Assembly: GCA_938003855.1 (NCBI GenBank) | Contig: CALKXD010000230.1 | Location: 1 to 32,430 of the forward strand | DNA: 32,430 nucleotides | Origin: an uncultured Granulosicoccaceae bacterium | GTDB lineage: Bacteria; Pseudomonadota; Gammaproteobacteria; Granulosicoccales; Granulosicoccaceae | Direction of reading: 5' to 3' | Shown here: positions 1-7,697 of the stretch, in pieces | Numbering within the stretch: the first letter of the stretch is position 1 | Layout of the letters: the number at the start of each line of letters is the position of its first letter | Program-made: the position numbers and the translations under genes | Notes under the pieces: generated by a model | The model's database searches: none | Told to the model about the DNA's origin: nothing | What the model saw: only the letters and a program-made list of their open reading frames with translations

Positions 1-24
1 TGGAGCGACAGGACGTCGCGAAAA

Positions 25-56
25 GGCCCGTCAGGCCATGGATGGCCTGTTGGGCC
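25..56. repeat. Two-tier hairpin in the left noncoding repeat region
   Basis: An outer stem GGCCC/GGGCC (25-29 with 52-56) encloses an inner stem CAGGCC/GGCCTG (32-37 with 44-49) around the loop ATGGAT. It lies just before the 112-bp tandem repeat and probably belongs to the same repetitive intergenic element. No coding potential is recognised around it. Whether it is a REP-like unit or part of a larger element entering from the left cannot be decided here. Confidence 0.55.
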
Positions 57-90
57 GGGCCCCCGGCAATGGCAATTGGCAAAGTTGCGC

Positions 91-303
91 AGCAACCCGA
101 AGGGCCAGGAGGTCGGAAGAGGACTTTGCTTACTTTCGTCCTTTGAAAGTGAGTCCGCCGGACGGGCATGCCACACTAGCAAACCGCTCAAGCCACATGC
201 AAAGCAACCCGAAGGGCCAGGAAGCCAAAAGAGGACTTTGCCTACTTTCGTCCTTCGAAAGTGAGTCCGCCGGACGGGCACACCACTCAAGCAAATCGCT
301 CAA
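91..303. repeat. 112-bp tandem repeat, two copies, each with a conserved hairpin
   Basis: Copy A begins at 91 and copy B at 203. Both start with AGCAACCCGAAGGGCCAGGA and share most bases until about 303. Each holds the inverted repeat ACTTTC/GAAAGT (132-137 with 145-150; 244-249 with 257-262), nested inside GGACT/AGTCC. The stems are unchanged between copies while loop and flanks vary, which fits selection on an RNA or DNA fold. It sits downstream of the minus-strand Lrp-type gene. Open frames cross it on the plus strand, but they are made of the repeat itself and resemble no protein family, so it is treated as noncoding. It resembles the intergenic repeat families common in gamma- and betaproteobacteria (recollection, not a search). 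Confidence 0.75.
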
Positions 304-323
304 ACAACAAAAACAAAAAACCT

Positions 324-779
324 CTACCCCAAAACCCCGGAAAAACCCTTAACCGTCCTTAAAACTATATCCGACCGAACCTGCGCCACCGCCTCATGCG
401 GCAGCAACCGCCGATGAATAAAATCCGCCAGTTCATCAAGAGATCTGGCCCTCAACCGCAATACATAGTCTGCATCCCCCGTCACTGCATGGGCTTCTAC
501 CACTTCTTTCAGCGAACCGAGAAACTGTGAAAATTCATCGGATGCGGTAGCGCTATGGGTGGCCAGGGTGACTCGCGTCAGTGCCTCAATACCGAACCCT
601 AGCCTGGCTGCATCCAGTTCAGCACGGTACGCGACGATAACACCACTTTCTTCCAATGCCTGACGCCGACGCGAACACTGCGATGGCGACAGGGCGACCA
701 GCTCTGACAATGCTGCATTGGTCAGACTTGCATCACGCTGTAACGCTCGCATTATCGCCACATCTGCCTTGTCATGCAT
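324..779 (-). CDS. Lrp/AsnC-family transcriptional regulator, divergent from hppD
   Basis: This 151-residue protein has the usual Lrp/AsnC length and layout. An N-terminal helix-turn-helix (about residues 5-55, with the recognition part around LSPSQCSRRRQALEE) is followed by an alpha/beta RAM-type ligand domain (about 65-140) containing the AVTGDADYVLRL segment typical of the family. Such proteins bind DNA as dimers or octamers and respond to amino acids. It is transcribed away from 4-hydroxyphenylpyruvate dioxygenase, from which 130 bp separate it. That arrangement is common for Lrp-type regulators of tyrosine catabolism, so tyrosine or phenylalanine is the likely effector, by inference. The AT-rich intergenic region carries a short dyad that could be its operator. 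Confidence 0.9.
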   Translation of the reverse strand: MHDKADVAIMRALQRDASLTNAALSELVALSPSQCSRRRQALEESGVIVAYRAELDAARLGFGIEALTRVTLATHSATASDEFSQFLGSLKEVVEAHAVTGDADYVLRLRARSLDELADFIHRRLLPHEAVAQVRSDIVLRTVKGFSGVLG

Positions 780-806
780 ATTTTCAACACTAATTTTCTA
801 TTTTAC

Positions 807-819
807 GCAATATTATTGC
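807..819. promoter_or_regulatory. Candidate operator dyad between the Lrp-type gene and hppD
   Basis: The dyad GCAAT-ATT-ATTGC lies 27 bp upstream of the Lrp-type start codon, in the most AT-rich part of the 130-bp divergent region. Lrp-family proteins bind AT-rich, weakly palindromic 15-bp sites, so autoregulation and control of hppD from here are plausible. A possible -35 element TTGAAA (839-844) faces hppD, but no good -10 follows it at normal spacing. Confidence 0.4.
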
Positions 820-909
820 ACATAATTACCATTTTTCCTTGAAATTACACCCATCACGCGCATGAATATTGCGAAAATTCACGGCAACACTCACTAACGA
901 GAACTTCCC

Positions 910-2022
910 ATGGGCCCATTTCCACACGACGCAGAACCTGCCACCATCAGCAGCGACAACCCGGCCGGAACCGACGGTTTTGAGTTTGTCGAATTCGCCC
1001 ATCCAGACCCACAGGAACTCGAGGCGTTGTTCGTGCAAATGGGTTATCAGGCGGTCGCCAGGCACAAAAAACTGGATATCACGGTGTACCGTCAAGGGCA
1101 AATCAACTACCTGATTAATCGCGATGCCAACACACACGCCGCCGCGTTCGTCGATGAGAAGGGACCGTGCGCACCCGCCATGGCGTGGCGCGTGGTCGAC
1201 GCACAACACACATTGAAACGTGCTCTCGAACTCGGTGCCACTGAGTACACGGGCCCCAACAAAACTCTCAATGTGCCAGCCGTGTATGGCATCGGCGGAT
1301 CACTGTTGTATTTTATCGATACTTACGCTGACGGTAAGTCACCCTACAGCGCAGACTTCGACTGGCTGGATGAGGTAGACCCGACTCCCGAGGGTGTGGG
1401 TTTCCACTACCTCGACCACCTGACTCACAATGTACAGCGCGGCAACATGGATACCTGGTACCGGTTCTATGCCGACACCTTTAACTTCAAAGAGATTCGG
1501 TTTTTTGATATCGAAGGCAAGCTGACCGGGTTGACCAGTCGCGCACTGACCTCGCCCTGTGGAAAAATCCGTATCCCGATTAACGAGAGTTCTGACGACA
1601 GCAGCCAGATAGAAGAGTACCTGAAGCAGTACAAAGGCGAAGGAATCCAGCACATCGCGGTCGGCTCGGAGGATATTTATCGCTCCACTGATGCAATCGC
1701 GGCGCGGGGCCTGCGGTTTATGCCAGGTCCGCCGGACGCCTACTACGCGAAATCGCGCGAGCGCGTTACAGATCATGAGGAGCCGATTGACCTGATGAAA
1801 AAACACGGCATTCTGATCGATGGCGAAGGCGTGGTCGATGGCGGTAACACTAGAATACTGCTGCAGATCTTTTCCAAAACCGTCATCGGACCAATCTTCT
1901 TCGAATTCATACAGCGCAAAGGGGATGATGGTTTCGGCGAAGGTAATTTCAGGGCGTTATTTGAATCAATTGAAGAAGATCAGATCCAACGTGGTGTGCT
2001 GAAGCGCGCTGCAAACGAGTAG
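910..2022 (+). CDS. hppD: 4-hydroxyphenylpyruvate dioxygenase
   Basis: This Fe(II)-dependent dioxygenase converts 4-hydroxyphenylpyruvate to homogentisate with loss of CO2 and migration of the side chain, the second step of tyrosine catabolism. At 370 residues it matches the bacterial family. Two vicinal-oxygen-chelate domains are visible. The catalytic C-terminal one has the iron ligands H170 (in YLDHLTHNV), H248 (in IQHIAVG) and E332 (in FFEFIQRKG). The signature run GDDGFGEGNFRALFESIEED near residues 338-357 is diagnostic. It leads a plus-strand group with the aminotransferase (64-bp gap) and pirin, and is divergent from a Lrp/AsnC regulator. The ATG at 910 has only a weak ribosome site, but the N-terminus aligns well with the family from there. 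Confidence 0.97.
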   Translation: MGPFPHDAEPATISSDNPAGTDGFEFVEFAHPDPQELEALFVQMGYQAVARHKKLDITVYRQGQINYLINRDANTHAAAFVDEKGPCAPAMAWRVVDAQHTLKRALELGATEYTGPNKTLNVPAVYGIGGSLLYFIDTYADGKSPYSADFDWLDEVDPTPEGVGFHYLDHLTHNVQRGNMDTWYRFYADTFNFKEIRFFDIEGKLTGLTSRALTSPCGKIRIPINESSDDSSQIEEYLKQYKGEGIQHIAVGSEDIYRSTDAIAARGLRFMPGPPDAYYAKSRERVTDHEEPIDLMKKHGILIDGEGVVDGGNTRILLQIFSKTVIGPIFFEFIQRKGDDGFGEGNFRALFESIEEDQIQRGVLKRAANE

Positions 2023-2086
2023 TGCCGCTGCAGCCAGCCGGGCTTCGGCGTTATACTACCTGCTCCGCAATGTACAGTAATGAATA

Positions 2087-3262
2087 ATGCCTGCCTTTAA
2101 TCTGCCAGATCCAACCGACGACCCGCTGCTGAACCTGATCGGCCGCTTCCGTGCCGATAAACGTGACAACAAAATAGACCTGGGCGTCGGTGTCTACCGG
2201 AACGATCAGGGCAATACACCTGTGCTGGCCGCCGTCAAATCAGCCGAGGCTGTGCTGTTTGAAGCACAGGACAGCAAGAGCTACCTCGGTTTGACTGGCG
2301 ATACCGAGTTTGTTGATTCTTTTGGCCGCCTGATCTTTGGTGAACAGGCACAACGGACTATTGCCGGCGCGCAAACACCCGGCGGCAGTGGTGCACTACG
2401 GCTGGCCGCAGAACTCTATAAAACCGCCTACCCGGACAACACCTTGTGGATCGGCCTGCCCACCTGGCCCAATCATATGCCGCTGACAGAAGCGGCCGGT
2501 GTTAATACTAGAACGTATCCCTACTTTTCTCTCGAGCAACAAGCCGTCCTGTTTGACGACATGCGACAGCACTTGTCCGGTGCTGTCCCCGGAGACGCAG
2601 TGCTGCTGCACGGCTGCTGCCACAACCCGACCGGTGCAGATCTCTCTGAAGATCAATGGCAGCAACTGGCCGATCTGCTTGCAGAAACAGAACTGATCCC
2701 GATAATTGACCTTGCCTATCACGGCCTCGGACGAGGCCTGCAACAAGACCTTGCTGGCACACGTACAATCATTCAACGCTGTCCGCAGACGCTGCTTGCA
2801 GCCAGCTGCTCAAAAAATTTCGGTATGTATCGCGACCGCGTCGGTGCGGTTTATATGGCAGCCGACGACGCGCTTGCCAGTCGCGCACAGGCATTTTTCG
2901 GACACCTCGCCAGACGCATTTACTCCATGCCACCCGACCACGGCGCTGCAGTCGTAAAGCTGATTCTCACCGATGAAAATTTAACGCATGAATGGCAAAG
3001 CGAGCTCAACACCATGGTACTGCGAATCAATACCCTGCGCGATGCTATTGCCTCGGCCGGCTCAGCACTCGGTCTGGACTTTGTCGGACAGCAGCACGGC
3101 ATGTTTTCACTTCTGCCATTGAATCCGGCGCAGGTCGAATCCATGATAGAAGAGCACGGCGTGTATATGGCTGGGGACGGTCGCATCAATATAGCCGGCT
3201 GCCAACTCTCGCAGGTTGACAGGTTCATTGCTGCACTGGAGGCGGTGGGCTTTCAGCGCTAA
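2087..3262 (+). CDS. Aromatic/aspartate aminotransferase (class I, AspC/TyrB type)
   Basis: This 391-residue PLP enzyme belongs to the aspartate/aromatic aminotransferase subgroup I-alpha. Visible landmarks are the N-terminal DLGVGVYRND, the substrate-site HNPTG (N180), the PLP-pyridine aspartate D208 with Y211 in IIDLAYHGLG, and the Schiff-base lysine K243 in SCSKNFGMYRDR. It lies directly behind hppD on the same strand, so the likely job is tyrosine to 4-hydroxyphenylpyruvate using 2-oxoglutarate, feeding hppD. Sequence alone cannot exclude aspartate as the main substrate. A TATACT hexamer at 2052-2057 might give it a weak promoter of its own, but there is no matching -35. Confidence 0.92.
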   Translation: MPAFNLPDPTDDPLLNLIGRFRADKRDNKIDLGVGVYRNDQGNTPVLAAVKSAEAVLFEAQDSKSYLGLTGDTEFVDSFGRLIFGEQAQRTIAGAQTPGGSGALRLAAELYKTAYPDNTLWIGLPTWPNHMPLTEAAGVNTRTYPYFSLEQQAVLFDDMRQHLSGAVPGDAVLLHGCCHNPTGADLSEDQWQQLADLLAETELIPIIDLAYHGLGRGLQQDLAGTRTIIQRCPQTLLAASCSKNFGMYRDRVGAVYMAADDALASRAQAFFGHLARRIYSMPPDHGAAVVKLILTDENLTHEWQSELNTMVLRINTLRDAIASAGSALGLDFVGQQHGMFSLLPLNPAQVESMIEEHGVYMAGDGRINIAGCQLSQVDRFIAALEAVGFQR

Positions 3263-3269
3263 ATAGCAC

Positions 3270-3289
3270 CGGGACAAGATTGTCTCCCG
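3270..3289 (+). other. Intercistronic hairpin between the aminotransferase and pirin genes
   Basis: CGGG (3270-3273) pairs with CCCG (3286-3289), and ACA pairs with TGT around the loop AGAT, leaving a two-base bulge. No T-tract follows, so it is more likely an RNA-processing or stability element, or an attenuator, than a terminator. The pirin ribosome site AGGAGA lies about 20 bases further on. Confidence 0.4.
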
Positions 3290-3321
3290 CTACACGCTAA
3301 AATTTCACAGGAGAGACCGCC

Positions 3322-4227
3322 ATGTCAGTTCGCACCGCAAAAAAGATCACTCTCGCCCAACCGACCATGGAAGGCGCTGGTGTGAAACTGCACCGCGCCT
3401 TTGGCTTTGGTGATACCGATGAGGTCGATCCTTTCCTGCTTCTAGATGATTTTCGCAACGATAGCCCGGCTGACTACCAGTCCGGTTTCCCCTGGCATCC
3501 ACATCGCGGCATTGAAACGATCACCTATGTGCTGGCGGGCAATGTCGAGCATCAGGATAGTCTGGGCAACAAAGGCAGCCTCGGTGCCGGCGACATCCAA
3601 TGGATGACAGCCGGCAGTGGCATTATGCATCAGGAGATGCCAAAGGGTGATCAGCAGGGTCGCATGCATGGCTTCCAGCTGTGGGCCAATCTGCCATCTG
3701 CACACAAAATGGATAGCCCCCGCTATCAAGACATATTCTCCGAAGCTATACCCGAAATAACCGAAGACGACGGCACGCACACCCGGGTAATCTGCGGTGA
3801 TTTTCGCGGCCGGCACGGACCCGTTGAAGGCGTTGCCGCCAACCCGTGTTATCTCGACATCAGCGTACCGGCAAGCATTCAAGCGCGCTTTCCTGTCGAT
3901 ACCCATGCGCAGGCCTTCGCCTATATATTTGAAGGCAGTGGCGTGTTTCGTGATGCATCAGAGCCGTTTGGCATCCTCACCGAAAAAGCCACCGCCGGCG
4001 GTGAAGAATATTTACAACGCGAAACAACCGGCAACCGCAGCCTGGTGCTATTCAGTGCCGGCGATGAAGTGGTGGTGCAGGCAGGTGATCAGGGACTGAG
4101 GTTTCTACTGGTCTCCGGCAGACCCATCCGCGAACCGGTAGCCTGGCACGGGCCCATCGTGATGAACAGCCGTGCTGAAATCACACAGGCTATCGACGAG
4201 CTGAATCGCGGAACCTTTATAAAATAG
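3322..4227 (+). CDS. Pirin family protein (bicupin)
   Basis: This 301-residue protein has the pirin layout: an N-terminal cupin with the metal-binding set H59, H61 (in HPHRGIET), H103 and E105 (in GSGIMHQEMP), then a pirin C-terminal cupin (about 180-285). Bacterial pirins range from quercetin-dioxygenase-like enzymes to binding proteins that modulate metabolic enzymes or redox signalling, so the reaction here is unknown. An AGGAGA ribosome site 8 bases ahead of the ATG supports the start. The gene follows hppD and the aminotransferase on the same strand with a 59-bp gap, so co-expression with tyrosine degradation is likely. It converges on hmgA. Confidence 0.9.
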   Translation: MSVRTAKKITLAQPTMEGAGVKLHRAFGFGDTDEVDPFLLLDDFRNDSPADYQSGFPWHPHRGIETITYVLAGNVEHQDSLGNKGSLGAGDIQWMTAGSGIMHQEMPKGDQQGRMHGFQLWANLPSAHKMDSPRYQDIFSEAIPEITEDDGTHTRVICGDFRGRHGPVEGVAANPCYLDISVPASIQARFPVDTHAQAFAYIFEGSGVFRDASEPFGILTEKATAGGEEYLQRETTGNRSLVLFSAGDEVVVQAGDQGLRFLLVSGRPIREPVAWHGPIVMNSRAEITQAIDELNRGTFIK

Positions 4228-4410
4228 TCTACACCTGTGGTGCGAGCACCTGACTGCTGCACCACGGACAACGCTCGCTGACAATCGGCAGCTCAGTCTG
4301 CCGCGGGGTAATTTCCTGCACAGCATTGTGACACGCCGGCTTTTATAGACCGGTGTGCCTGCACCACCCATGCATTACGCTACCTTTTGGATTGACGTAT
4401 TCCAGCGTAA
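4228..4410. terminator. Convergent intergenic region with three inverted repeats (candidate terminators)
   Basis: Between the stop codons of pirin (+) and hmgA (-) lie three hairpins. GTGGTGC/GCACCAC is at 4237-4243 and 4259-4265. A second, CACGCCGG/CCGGTGTG, is at 4332-4339 and 4350-4357 with one G-T pair and a T-rich loop. The third, TTACGCT/AGCGTAA, is at 4375-4381 and 4404-4410, directly after the hmgA stop. None is followed by a strong T-run, so they are imperfect as intrinsic terminators, but their placement at converging gene ends fits transcript termination or 3'-end protection. Confidence 0.4.
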
Positions 4411-5775
4411 CTACTTTAACCCGGGAGTTCCGTCGAATTTCTTTTCCAGGGACTCCCAGCACTCAACATAGTTGTCCTGCAAGGGTGCTTCGTTTGCAGC
4501 AAAGTCTGTCAGGTGTTGCGGAAACCGTGTTTCGAACATAAAGGACATCGTGTTGTCGAGTTTGGCTGCTTTAAGATCGGCGTTAGATGCACCTTCAAAC
4601 GCATCCCTGTCAGGCCCATGCGGTAACATCATGTTGTGCAGTGACAGACCACCGGGGATAAAACCCTCGGGCTTGGCATCGTAAATACCATAGATATTGC
4701 CCATTAGTTCCGACATTACATTTTTATGGTACCAGGGCGGTCTGAAGGTATTTTCAGCGACCATCCAGCGCTCCCTGAACAATACAAAGTCGATATTGGC
4801 AGTACCCTCAATACCCGACGGAGCAGTCAATACAGTAAAGATTGACGGATCCGGGTGATCAAATAAAACCGCCCCAACCGGACAGTAGTTATTTAGATCA
4901 TACTTACACGGCGCATAGTTGCCGTGCCAGGCGACCACATCAATCGGGCTGTGATCAATGACCGTCTGATGAAATTGCCCACACCACTTAATGGTAACCG
5001 TACTGGCAACCTCCCTGTCTTCAAACGCTGCAACCGGAGTTTTAAAATCTCTTGAGTTTGCCAGACAGTTAGCCCCTATAGGCCCGCGCGCCGGCAGCTG
5101 GAAGGTCTGGCCGTAATTCTCACACACAAAGCCACGTGCAGGCCCGTCCAGTAGCTCAACCCGATAAACCAGCCCTCGCGGAATGATCGCAATCTCTCTG
5201 GGTTCAATGTCGAGGATTCCAAGCTCGGTGTGAAAGCGCAGCCGCCCCTGCTGCGGCACCACCAGCAACTCGGAATCGGCCGAGTAGAAGTAGTCATCCA
5301 CCATAGAGCTTGTTACCAGATAAATATGACTGGCCATGCCGGTCTGAGTGTTGACATCGCCAGCGCTTGTCATTGTACGCATGCCGGTGACAAACGTTTG
5401 CGCTTCGTGGTCGGTGGGTTCAATCGGGCTCCAGCGATATTGCCCGAGACTGGTCACATTGGCGTCGACACACGGCGCAGTCCGCCAGTACGGCATTGGT
5501 ATTTTTTTAAACCGATTCACATGCCGTACAGAGGGGCGAATTCGATAGCACCAGGTTCGCTCGTTCTCGTGACCCGGGGCCGTGAAAGCAGTACCGGATA
5601 GTTGCTCCGCATACAGTCCGTATTCGCACTTCTGCGGGCTGTTCATGCCTTGCGGCAAAGCACCGGGCAGTGCTTCGGTTTCGAAATCGTTGCCATACCC
5701 GGGCATATAGCCCGCACTTGTACCATTGCCGGCCTCCGCTTGCACGACCGGACGCGACTGAGACTGTTCACTCAA
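4411..5775 (-). CDS. hmgA: Homogentisate 1,2-dioxygenase
   Basis: This ring-cleaving Fe(II) dioxygenase turns homogentisate into 4-maleylacetoacetate, the step after HppD. Read from the proposed TTG start it has 454 residues, slightly longer than the family norm of about 430-445. The iron ligands H350 (WYHKN), E356 (MSELMG) and H386 (LPHGPD) have the family spacing of 6 and 30, and the catalytic histidine is H307 (FDHPDPSIF). The N-terminal landmark [16 protein letters not shown] is present. The frame stays open upstream to a GTG at 5823. The TTG at 5775 is preferred because AGGA sits 8 bases before it and a TACAAT -10-like hexamer lies in between. It stands alone on the minus strand, converging on the hppD group. 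No fumarylacetoacetase or isomerase gene is adjacent, which is unusual. Confidence 0.95.
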   Translation of the reverse strand: MSEQSQSRPVVQAEAGNGTSAGYMPGYGNDFETEALPGALPQGMNSPQKCEYGLYAEQLSGTAFTAPGHENERTWCYRIRPSVRHVNRFKKIPMPYWRTAPCVDANVTSLGQYRWSPIEPTDHEAQTFVTGMRTMTSAGDVNTQTGMASHIYLVTSSMVDDYFYSADSELLVVPQQGRLRFHTELGILDIEPREIAIIPRGLVYRVELLDGPARGFVCENYGQTFQLPARGPIGANCLANSRDFKTPVAAFEDREVASTVTIKWCGQFHQTVIDHSPIDVVAWHGNYAPCKYDLNNYCPVGAVLFDHPDPSIFTVLTAPSGIEGTANIDFVLFRERWMVAENTFRPPWYHKNVMSELMGNIYGIYDAKPEGFIPGGLSLHNMMLPHGPDRDAFEGASNADLKAAKLDNTMSFMFETRFPQHLTDFAANEAPLQDNYVECWESLEKKFDGTPGLK

Positions 5776-5799
5776 GAGGTTTATCCTGCACGCACTGAA

Positions 5800-5805
5800 A
5801 TTGTA
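5800..5805 (-). promoter_or_regulatory. Candidate -10 element for hmgA (TACAAT)
   Basis: On the minus strand TACAAT (5 of 6 to the consensus) lies 24 bases before the proposed TTG start, leaving room for a short leader with the AGGA site. The upstream region has no clear -35 at 17 bases; ATGACC at 19 bases is the best match. If real, transcription would begin near 5793, which would exclude the longer GTG-initiated frame. Confidence 0.3.
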
Positions 5806-5898
5806 ACCAATATACCGCACCACAGGTCATTGCGGAACCATTACAACCTCTGACTGGACCGGCTGAACAGGGTGCGTATCTGACAACAGCCCGGGTGA

Positions 5899-5910
5899 CT
5901 GTGTACACAG
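5899..5910. promoter_or_regulatory. 12-bp perfect palindrome upstream of hmgA
   Basis: CTGTGTACACAG lies between the histidine kinase stop codon and hmgA, about 125 bp upstream of the proposed hmgA start. The TGT-ACA core resembles sites of dimeric regulators such as GntR-type proteins. No local regulator for hmgA is encoded beside it. Confidence 0.35.
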
Positions 5911-5940
5911 CGATCTGATATGGGCCACCCGCACCGTTGC

Positions 5941-6918
5941 TCAGGCTGCCTGCTGTAATTGCGAGTTCACCGGAAGCACAACCGTAAAGCAGGTTCCAAC
6001 ACCGACTTCACTGGTCACCGATATCTCCCCATTGTGCTCGGCAACAATTCCGTGACTGATTGACAACCCTAACCCGGTACCTTTGCCAACCGGTTTGGTG
6101 GTAAAGAACGGCGTAAAAACACTATCGACAGTTTCCTCCGTCATACCCGAACCATTATCGGTAAAACTGATTGAGACGGTATCACCTAGATCGCGGGTGG
6201 CAATGATAAGCTCGCCCTCTTCCATCGCCTGACTGGCGTTGACTATAAGATTTAAAAACACCTGCGAGAGCTTACCCGGAAAACCACTTACCTGCGGTAT
6301 CGGCTGGAAGTCTTCCACAACTTTCATGGTAAATTTAATCTGGTTATTGGCGAGCTTCAGCGTATTAGTCAGAGATTCAATAACATCCAGGTCTTCCATT
6401 TGACCAGTGTCAGATCGCGCAAAGGCCTGAAGCCCGGCGACGATATTTTTGACCCGCTGTATTCCATCAGACGTTTCGGAAATTAGATCACCGCAATCTT
6501 CGAAGAGATAATCGAGATCAGCATCAGCAATGTATTTTAGAAGCTCTGCGGCATTCTGATCACGTGAGTCTGAGGCATCGGCCGAGACCATTTCAGTCAC
6601 CAACTGGTGATACTTGCCAAATTGTTCAATAGCATGGGCAAGCGAATTCACGTTGCTGAAAATAAACGCCAGAGGATTATTGATCTCGTGCGCAACACCC
6701 GCAGACATCGTGCCCAGAGATGCCATTTTCTCTGACTGCACTAACTGGCGCTGCTGGCTCTTCACCTCCTGCATCGCCTCGCCAAGTTTATCGTGTGATT
6801 CCTGCAGGGTCTGATAAGACAAATACAACTCTCGTGATTTATCTTCGAGCAATTGCTCAGCTTTTTGCCGCCGTGCTTTCTCGCGCGCAAGCTTTCGCTC
6901 CAGAACACTAAGTTCCAT
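5941..6918 (-). CDS. Soluble histidine kinase paired with H-NOX
   Basis: This 325-residue kinase has no membrane segment. An N-terminal coiled coil (about 1-65, rich in K, E, R, Q) leads into the HisKA domain with the phospho-acceptor H77 in GVAHEINNPL, then an HATPase domain with N-box N223/N227, G1 DNGSG (254-258) and G2 GTGLGL (280-285). There is no recognisable input domain of its own, as in H-NOX-associated kinases, whose autophosphorylation is controlled by the NO state of the partner H-NOX. It starts 6 bases after the H-NOX stop, with no clear ribosome site, so translational coupling is likely. Likely targets are the receiver domains of the neighbouring EAL and HD-GYP proteins (inference). 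Confidence 0.9.
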   Translation of the reverse strand: MELSVLERKLAREKARRQKAEQLLEDKSRELYLSYQTLQESHDKLGEAMQEVKSQQRQLVQSEKMASLGTMSAGVAHEINNPLAFIFSNVNSLAHAIEQFGKYHQLVTEMVSADASDSRDQNAAELLKYIADADLDYLFEDCGDLISETSDGIQRVKNIVAGLQAFARSDTGQMEDLDVIESLTNTLKLANNQIKFTMKVVEDFQPIPQVSGFPGKLSQVFLNLIVNASQAMEEGELIIATRDLGDTVSISFTDNGSGMTEETVDSVFTPFFTTKPVGKGTGLGLSISHGIVAEHNGEISVTSEVGVGTCFTVVLPVNSQLQQAA

Positions 6919-6924
6919 CAGCGA

Positions 6925-7464
6925 TCATGCCGCAATTTTTAAATGCAATTCGCAGGAGGCTTCCCCGTCATGCATGCATTTGTCATGCGTTAACGTATAG
7001 TCTTCATCAAAATGCATCGCTGCACCGGCGATCAGACCCTCCGCAAGCATACAAAGCTTGCGAGGTGACGTATAGATCATGGTGAGTTCAGAATCGTCTT
7101 CATCCACATATTCAAATTGCGGAAGACCCGCATCCGGATGTAACTTGCGAACCTCTACATGTATTACCCGGTCAACCAGCAGCAGGAACGACTTCAACGT
7201 CAGGCCAGGCTTAAAGAATTCCTGATTATCCTTATAGAACTGAGGGAACAGAAACTCCCCGAATGCCCGCACCAGATCATTGATGGGTATGCCGGATTTC
7301 TCATGTGCTGCGACAACCAAAGCAAACAACATTTCATCCGGGTAGGATTCGCTTGAGACATAAACACCATCCTGGCCAGTCTCATCAAGCAATGCATCCC
7401 ACACCTCGACGCCGAAGTTTTTTTCGACCATATCTTCGAGAAGATTGAAAACGACACCTTTCAT
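6925..7464 (-). CDS. H-NOX heme nitric-oxide sensor
   Basis: This 179-residue single-domain H-NOX (HNOB) protein binds heme and NO and passes the signal to a partner kinase. Starting at ATG 7464, numbering matches classic H-NOX exactly: proximal heme ligand H102 (in VIHVEVRKLHP) and the Y131-x-S133-x-R135 propionate motif in YTSPRKL. The distal tyrosine of O2-binding members (Tyr140 in the Thermoanaerobacter protein) is Leu here, which predicts NO selectivity. C138, H160, C163 and C171 form the H-x2-C-x7-C zinc/redox site known from Shewanella and Vibrio H-NOX. An open frame continues upstream of this start, but those residues are unlike the family. AGG lies about 9 bases before the ATG. It forms a two-gene operon with the kinase. 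Confidence 0.95.
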   Translation of the reverse strand: MKGVVFNLLEDMVEKNFGVEVWDALLDETGQDGVYVSSESYPDEMLFALVVAAHEKSGIPINDLVRAFGEFLFPQFYKDNQEFFKPGLTLKSFLLLVDRVIHVEVRKLHPDAGLPQFEYVDEDDSELTMIYTSPRKLCMLAEGLIAGAAMHFDEDYTLTHDKCMHDGEASCELHLKIAA

Positions 7465-7535
7465 CCTTGACACCTGTATTCCCGCAGCCAATCCCGGCTG
7501 ACTCAGTGTCTTCACTATCGGCAATTGACGAGCGC

Positions 7536-7669
7536 ACTTTATTGTCAGATCATGGCCAAAAATAAAGTCACCTATAAACCAGCCGATACTTCCCGATGGT
7601 GTGGCCCGTTTTTCTTCTGCATGGAACAACGGGCCTGGCGAACAAAACACCGTCTATTGTAACAATAGA
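7536..7669. promoter_or_regulatory. Three inverted repeats in the divergent H-NOX / phosphodiesterase promoter region
   Basis: The 233-bp space between the divergent genes contains ACTTTATT/AATAAAGT (7536-7543, 7561-7568, 17-base spacer), GGCCCGTT/AACGGGCC (7603-7610, 7628-7635, also a 17-base spacer) and a tight 17-bp dyad TCTATTGT-A-ACAATAGA (7653-7669). The last lies 28 bases upstream of the phosphodiesterase GTG and is the best operator candidate. A possible promoter for the phosphodiesterase, TTGACG (7525-7530) with GATCAT (7548-7553) at 17 bases, overlaps the first repeat. No regulator in the window can be assigned to them. Confidence 0.5.
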
Positions 7670-7697
7670 ACCCACCACATCAGGACAGGAAGTCACC

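Noticed and set aside
38-352. Open frames of 62-104 codons across the left repeats
   Set aside because: They consist of the 112-bp repeat read in different frames, resemble no protein family and lack ribosome sites.
5899-5910. LexA (SOS) box
   Set aside because: CTGT and ACAG are only 4 bases apart, whereas the gammaproteobacterial LexA site needs 8 bases between them.
7465-7650. Longer H-NOX frame with 62 extra N-terminal residues
   Set aside because: The extra part crosses the divergent promoter region, is unlike H-NOX, and the internal ATG gives exact family numbering (H102, Y131).
7596-7697. ATG-initiated N-terminal extension of the phosphodiesterase
   Set aside because: The receiver domain begins at the GTG with a proper ribosome site; the extension covers the 17-bp dyad.
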